Source: Henckelia pumila (taxonomy: Eukaryota > Streptophyta > Magnoliopsida > Lamiales > Gesneriaceae). From it: a stretch of 64,000 bases of DNA. The position numbers and the translations under genes were made by a program. This document shows positions 59,779 through 64,000 of this stretch, piece by piece; position 1 is the first letter of the stretch, and every line of letters starts with the position of its first letter. The notes under the pieces were generated by a model that was given only the letters and a program-made list of their open reading frames with translations, searched no databases and had not been told where the DNA came from. The stretch is from assembly GCF_033568475.1 (NCBI RefSeq), contig NC_133122.1:141119402-141183401 (forward strand), in the 5' to 3' direction.

Positions 59779-61082
59779 ACGTCACATAAATTAATTTTAT
59801 GATACGGATCTTTTGCTTGATGCGATCTATAAAAATATTATTATTTTTATATCAAAAAATATTATTTTACTTATAAATATTAATTGGGTTGAAGCATATT
59901 TTATATATCGATGACACATTCTCACCACAAGAGACCTATATCTAAATAAAATAAGGGAAGTGTATTTTCGGATAATATATTTCTTTTAAGTAAAATAACA
60001 AGGGATATCGCCAAAATAATAAGGTTACGTTTGAATATGTATTTATAAAACATTTTTATAAAAATATTTTTAAAAACTTTTTATAAAATATTTTAAAATT
60101 TATTTTAAAAATAAATATATGTTTGGACAAATATTCTATATAAACATTTTAACATTTTAAAATTAATGTTTTTCATATTTACCTTCCATAGTTTCATTTT
60201 TAAAATATCTAAATATATTGATTTATTATCATTATATTGTGCATTTTTTTCATCCTATAAATAACACAATCGATACCTTAATATAATTAAACATATTATG
60301 ATTGAATTTTTATTTTTAGTAAATCAAATACATAAATAAATGACAACGGCATGTGGATCAACAACTCTCAGCACATCTCAAGATACAATGTATTTGGACA
60401 AATCAATCAGGATCATGTATGTGCGCTGCAAGTGTGTATAGATTCATAAATGAACCGAACGTATGACCCATACCAAATTTCAACCGGAATGAAATTGGCC
60501 AAAACATTTTAAAAACGGTAAGTAAAACTGGACGTGATTTTTGGCTATCTTCTCGCCCAACTCAAAAAATAAAAATAAAAAATAACTCAATTCGTTCTTA
60601 CATGATTTTTGCGGAAGATTTGTAACCATGTTTTAAGCGAGCCGAATAAAATGCACTTTATAAAATTCACACTCAATACTAGTATACTACAAATAACACA
60701 AGTCACATTTCTATTCTCAAAAAAAAAAAAAAAAAAAAACAGCTGCATTTCAACCATTCAAATGCAAAGGACACCCTATCCATTATATTATAACTTTCTT
60801 TTTTAAAACAACTATTATATTATAATTAGTAGTATAATAACATGGTAAGATAATAATATATAAAAATTATATTTATCGATGAAAATAAATATATATAACA
60901 CTCCACAACATTTATATTTTATACAAAGGCCAGGATTTCACGATTCTACATATTTATTCAGAAATCAATTAATATGAATATTCAACACCAGGTTGGAAAC
61001 GAAACATAGTTTTCGACACGGCTGTACATTATATTTTGTCGCCAATCAGACATATAATGTGATGTGCAGAAGCTTTGTCTGA
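59779..61082. other. intergenic DNA downstream of the FIP2-like gene
   Basis: AT-rich. About 59780-59940 has weak similarity to the GTGAGA MITEs (ATTCTCACCACAAGAGACCTA). A TTTATAAAA-rich stretch lies at about 60040-60130. No gene recognised. The last part is the presumed 3' untranslated region of the following minus-strand gene. Confidence 0.45.
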
Positions 61083-63782
61083 TCACCTGATTGCTCCAAG
61101 TAAATTGGCACCATCAAGTTTTGCACCTTCCAAATCCTGTCAAGAACATATCAGCAACATAAAATATTGATCTTCCCATTCTTCGAATTTAAAATGAACG
61201 ACTTACTGCATCGCGAAGATTTACGTCCCGTAAATAAGCTCTTTGAAGATTTGCACCTCTCAAATTCGCATTAGTCAACTTTGCGCCCTGCGATACAAAC
61301 ACACCAAACGCCGCCATGGTTTAGCTGAATACAATGGGCATCCTTTCAACGAAAACTAGGCAATTTTTCAGAGCAAAGAACCACTTTTGATTGTTTCCAG
61401 AATCAATGCAATCGATTTAACATGAGAAATTTGAACAACGCGAAAGAAAGTTATTGCCAAGTGAAAAATTCCTTGGCATACTTGAGATAACAAGAATTGT
61501 TGAGCACACAATACAACAATGAGGTTAGGTCACTAGGAGCACATTTTTTCCATATGATTTTCTGATGGTACTGGGAAATAAATTACACGAAGCAAATACA
61601 GTATTTTTACCTTCAGATTTGCTCCTTCAAGATTGGTTCCTTCTAAGTTGGCATTGGTTAGATCAGCAGTCTGAAATAGTTAAAAAAATGGCTTTCTTCA
61701 ATAAAATTATGGCAAAATAAATCTAAATTCAGTATTTCAAAGGAATTGTGATAGTACCTGTAGATGTGCAGAACGTAAATCTGCTCCGCAAAGGCTACTG
61801 TTTATCAAGCAAGCATCTATGATATGAAAAATGATAATTCATTACGTAATTATAACCTCCAAAACTTGCACCATACTTAAAACCATTAAAAACCTTCAAA
61901 CAAACAGGGGCACATATGTACAAAGTATACTCTTTCTTGAAATTCGTACTGGAGAGGCCCAGTCATGAAGAACTGTGAATATATTTTTCATCGACACGCA
62001 CATTTGAAGTGCAGGGAGATTTACCTTGTAGATTTGCACTCTGGAGGTTGGCCCCAGCTAAAAGAGCCCCATGAAGATTAGCACCCGTAAATTCACATCT
62101 TTCCTAGGCAAGTTAAATCGATTAGAGACAACAAAGAAGAATATTTATGAACATGACCCAAATAACAATTCCAGCAGGAATCACATATTCTCATCCCAGA
62201 AATTCATGTACCGAAAGCATTATGTCGGAATCAACTCCTAACAAAAAGTAATAATAAAGGAACACCCAGAAAGGATAAAACTCCTTAAATTGATTATCTT
62301 ACTCTCGCAATGTTGCGTTGTGAAATATGGAAGCCTCAGCATCCACGTCCTGCCACAAAATTAAAACATTCTAGTATTATGAATATAACATCTGTCTTCA
62401 TATGAGAAGGTTCCAAGAAGAAAAAAAGTCCAGATCTACGGTGCTAGCCATTAGAAAAGAAAACCAAGTACGATGCACACTGTAGAAACTAGTGGACTAA
62501 ACTTCATAATGTTCAAAAGAACCAAACTTTATCCTATATTGGTTAAGAAACAACAAATATGCATAAAATTCCACAAGCATATGTCAACAAATATTTTATG
62601 ACCAAGATAAAAAATAAAACAAAATCAAATCACGAGCTGTAAGCCTGCAAGAGATTACATAATTTCATTATTTTAGATAATTCTGCAGCCTTCAATCCAG
62701 CACACTTCATCTTTTTACACGAGGGAGGGGACAAGAATGTGAGAAATTTATAGCATACATATGTAATTTATAAATCATAAAATAACTATTACCCACAAAA
62801 GGCCTAACATTTCTTTTGAGAATCTATTGTATGCAGTTTAAAACACAACTTTCCAAGAGATTAAAACATATTACATACATGTCACAGGAGATGTGGCAGC
62901 ACCAATCATCCATGAAGCAGAATCATTTACATTTTCCTCTCAAAAGAGATTATAATACACACCTTGAACTTCGCAGAATGAAGATTGGCTCGTGAGAAGA
63001 AGACATTCTTTAGACATGCATAACTGAAGTCCACAGAAGATAGGTCCTGCATTTTTAACAAAATTTGCAAGAAGCTGATCAGAGTAGAGGATAAGTTGAA
63101 TAGAAGCAGGAAAAAAACCTAAGAAATTCATGGCCATAAATCTTCTACAGTTGCGTAAAGAAGCATGATCAACTACACTGATAGTCAAATCTCAACTATC
63201 TTATAGCAAACAACAAGGTTCACAGATACAAGCCACAAAACAAGTGCTTTTAAGCAAAAAAAATTGATGTGGTTCTTACTAAGTTTATAATAAACTACAA
63301 TGGAAATGATGGATCATCTTATCAGACATAATGATGTGAGAGCAAATTCACATTATAAGCTAAACGGAACAAATGACTTACATTGAATACCTACCAATCA
63401 CCTGTTTCATAATCCATGAAAGAACATCAACTCAATTACCAGAAAATGTGGCCATGGTAACCACCAAAGCTAATCTTGTAATAATTTACAAGTGTTATAT
63501 TTTCCTTTTCTCAGTTGTGTGTTTTCTCTAACTTTGGGGCATTATAAATCACAACATCAAAACTCAGTTAAAGATTTCAATCCAGTGGAAACATGCGTCA
63601 GAGTCGATTAGTTAGATAAGTAGTACCAGTTTTGACAGATCAAGTCCAGAGAGATTGACTCCTCGAAATCTGACTTTCTTAGACTGAATGCATTTAATAA
63701 TATCAATGCGTGTCAGTTCAGTACCCATCTCCTCATCCACCTTCCTCTTGATCAACGATGTTTTAATTCCATCAATTAAGCC
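61083..63782 (-). CDS. FIP2-like pentapeptide-repeat protein, last eight exons (gene continues beyond the window)
   Basis: Exons, 5' to 3' on the minus strand: 63782-63627, 63046-62963, 62349-62303, 62098-62025, 61816-61758, 61670-61611, 61287-61207, 61136-61083. All joins keep frame and have GT/AG ends. The product begins GLIDGIKTSLIKRKV, passes through LTRIDIIKCIQSKKVRFRG, then a long run of pentapeptide repeats (A[D/N]L-type: DLSSVDF, ANLHGALLAGANLQSANL, ADLTNANLEGTNLEGANLK, ANLRGANLQRAYLRD) and ends NLLGAIR-stop. Such repeats fold as a right-handed beta-helix. Order and sequence fit Arabidopsis FIP2, a formin-interacting protein with an N-terminal BTB/POZ (potassium-channel tetramerisation type) domain. 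That domain would lie in exons past 64000. The acceptor AG before the first visible exon supports an upstream intron. Confidence 0.88.
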
Positions 63783-64000
63783 CTGGAAAGTACACGGTGT
63801 TTTCAGATATGCTCATTCACAAACAGGCATAGAGGCGAAGGAAGGGTAATCACCCCTCTAACTTGAAAAATTATTCTATATATATTTTTTCAAATCCAAG
63901 TTATTTTCCCCTCCGACTTTTTGGCTATCAAGTGTAGTACAAACAGTTTTCCACTGTAGCTTATGAATTTATGATACAATTTAACAAAAGAAAAAGAAAA
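63783..64000 (-). other. intron of the FIP2-like gene (partial)
   Basis: Ends in CTTTCCAG before the first visible exon; no coding segment was seen up to the window edge. Confidence 0.6.

Noticed and set aside
62963..63046. Possible frameshift in an FIP2-like exon
   Set aside because: Recounting the bases gives 84 nt, in frame with both neighbours. The exon is normal.

Overview
The window is AT-rich plant nuclear DNA. It has intron-containing genes with GT/AG junctions, plant-specific proteins (a VAPYRIN-type MSP-ankyrin protein, a KS-type dehydrin, an FIP2-type pentapeptide protein) and dense LTR retrotransposons. An intact VAPYRIN-like gene points to an arbuscular-mycorrhizal host, most likely a eudicot. 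The species cannot be named from the sequence alone.

Layout. 1-4.0 kb: remnants of host genes, including a C-terminal HSFB4-like heat-shock-factor fragment and a frameshifted FLK/PEPPER-type KH-domain gene. 4.1-7.1 kb: small DNA transposons, namely a CACTA-like terminus rich in ACTTCGG repeats, two tandem MITEs, and a 1.1-kb fold-back Mutator-like element. 7.9-27.9 kb: one very large Mutator-like element (MULE). It has perfect 9-bp target duplications, long degenerate inverted arms, several tandem-repeat arrays and a captured fragment of a basic-7S-globulin/TAXI-type gene. It was later invaded by a decayed Copia element (which itself holds a Gypsy fragment) and by a second Gypsy LTR now left as a solo LTR. 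27.9-36.3 kb: a gene island with the intact VAPYRIN-like gene and the dehydrin gene, both on the minus strand, plus a third MULE and small MITEs. 36.3-58.1 kb: a three-level nest in which a Tork-type Copia element (C, plus strand) contains a Tekay-type Gypsy chromovirus (D, minus), which contains a very young Copia element (B, plus). Every level has a matching 5-bp target duplication, so the order C, then D, then B is unambiguous. 58.1-64 kb: intergenic DNA with a 359-bp TRIM retrotransposon, then the last eight exons of an FIP2-like gene whose 5' part lies beyond the window.

Functional genes with intact reading frames are few: VPY-like, the dehydrin, and the visible part of the FIP2-like gene. 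Everything else is transposon or relic. The most unusual items are the gene-capturing palindromic MULE, a palindrome array in the Gypsy U3 promoter whose copy number differs between its two LTRs, a GC-rich self-complementary block and a periodic CATATTATTGGG motif in the Copia leader, and a recently inserted Copia element that already looks coding-defective. Counts of LTR differences were made by eye.
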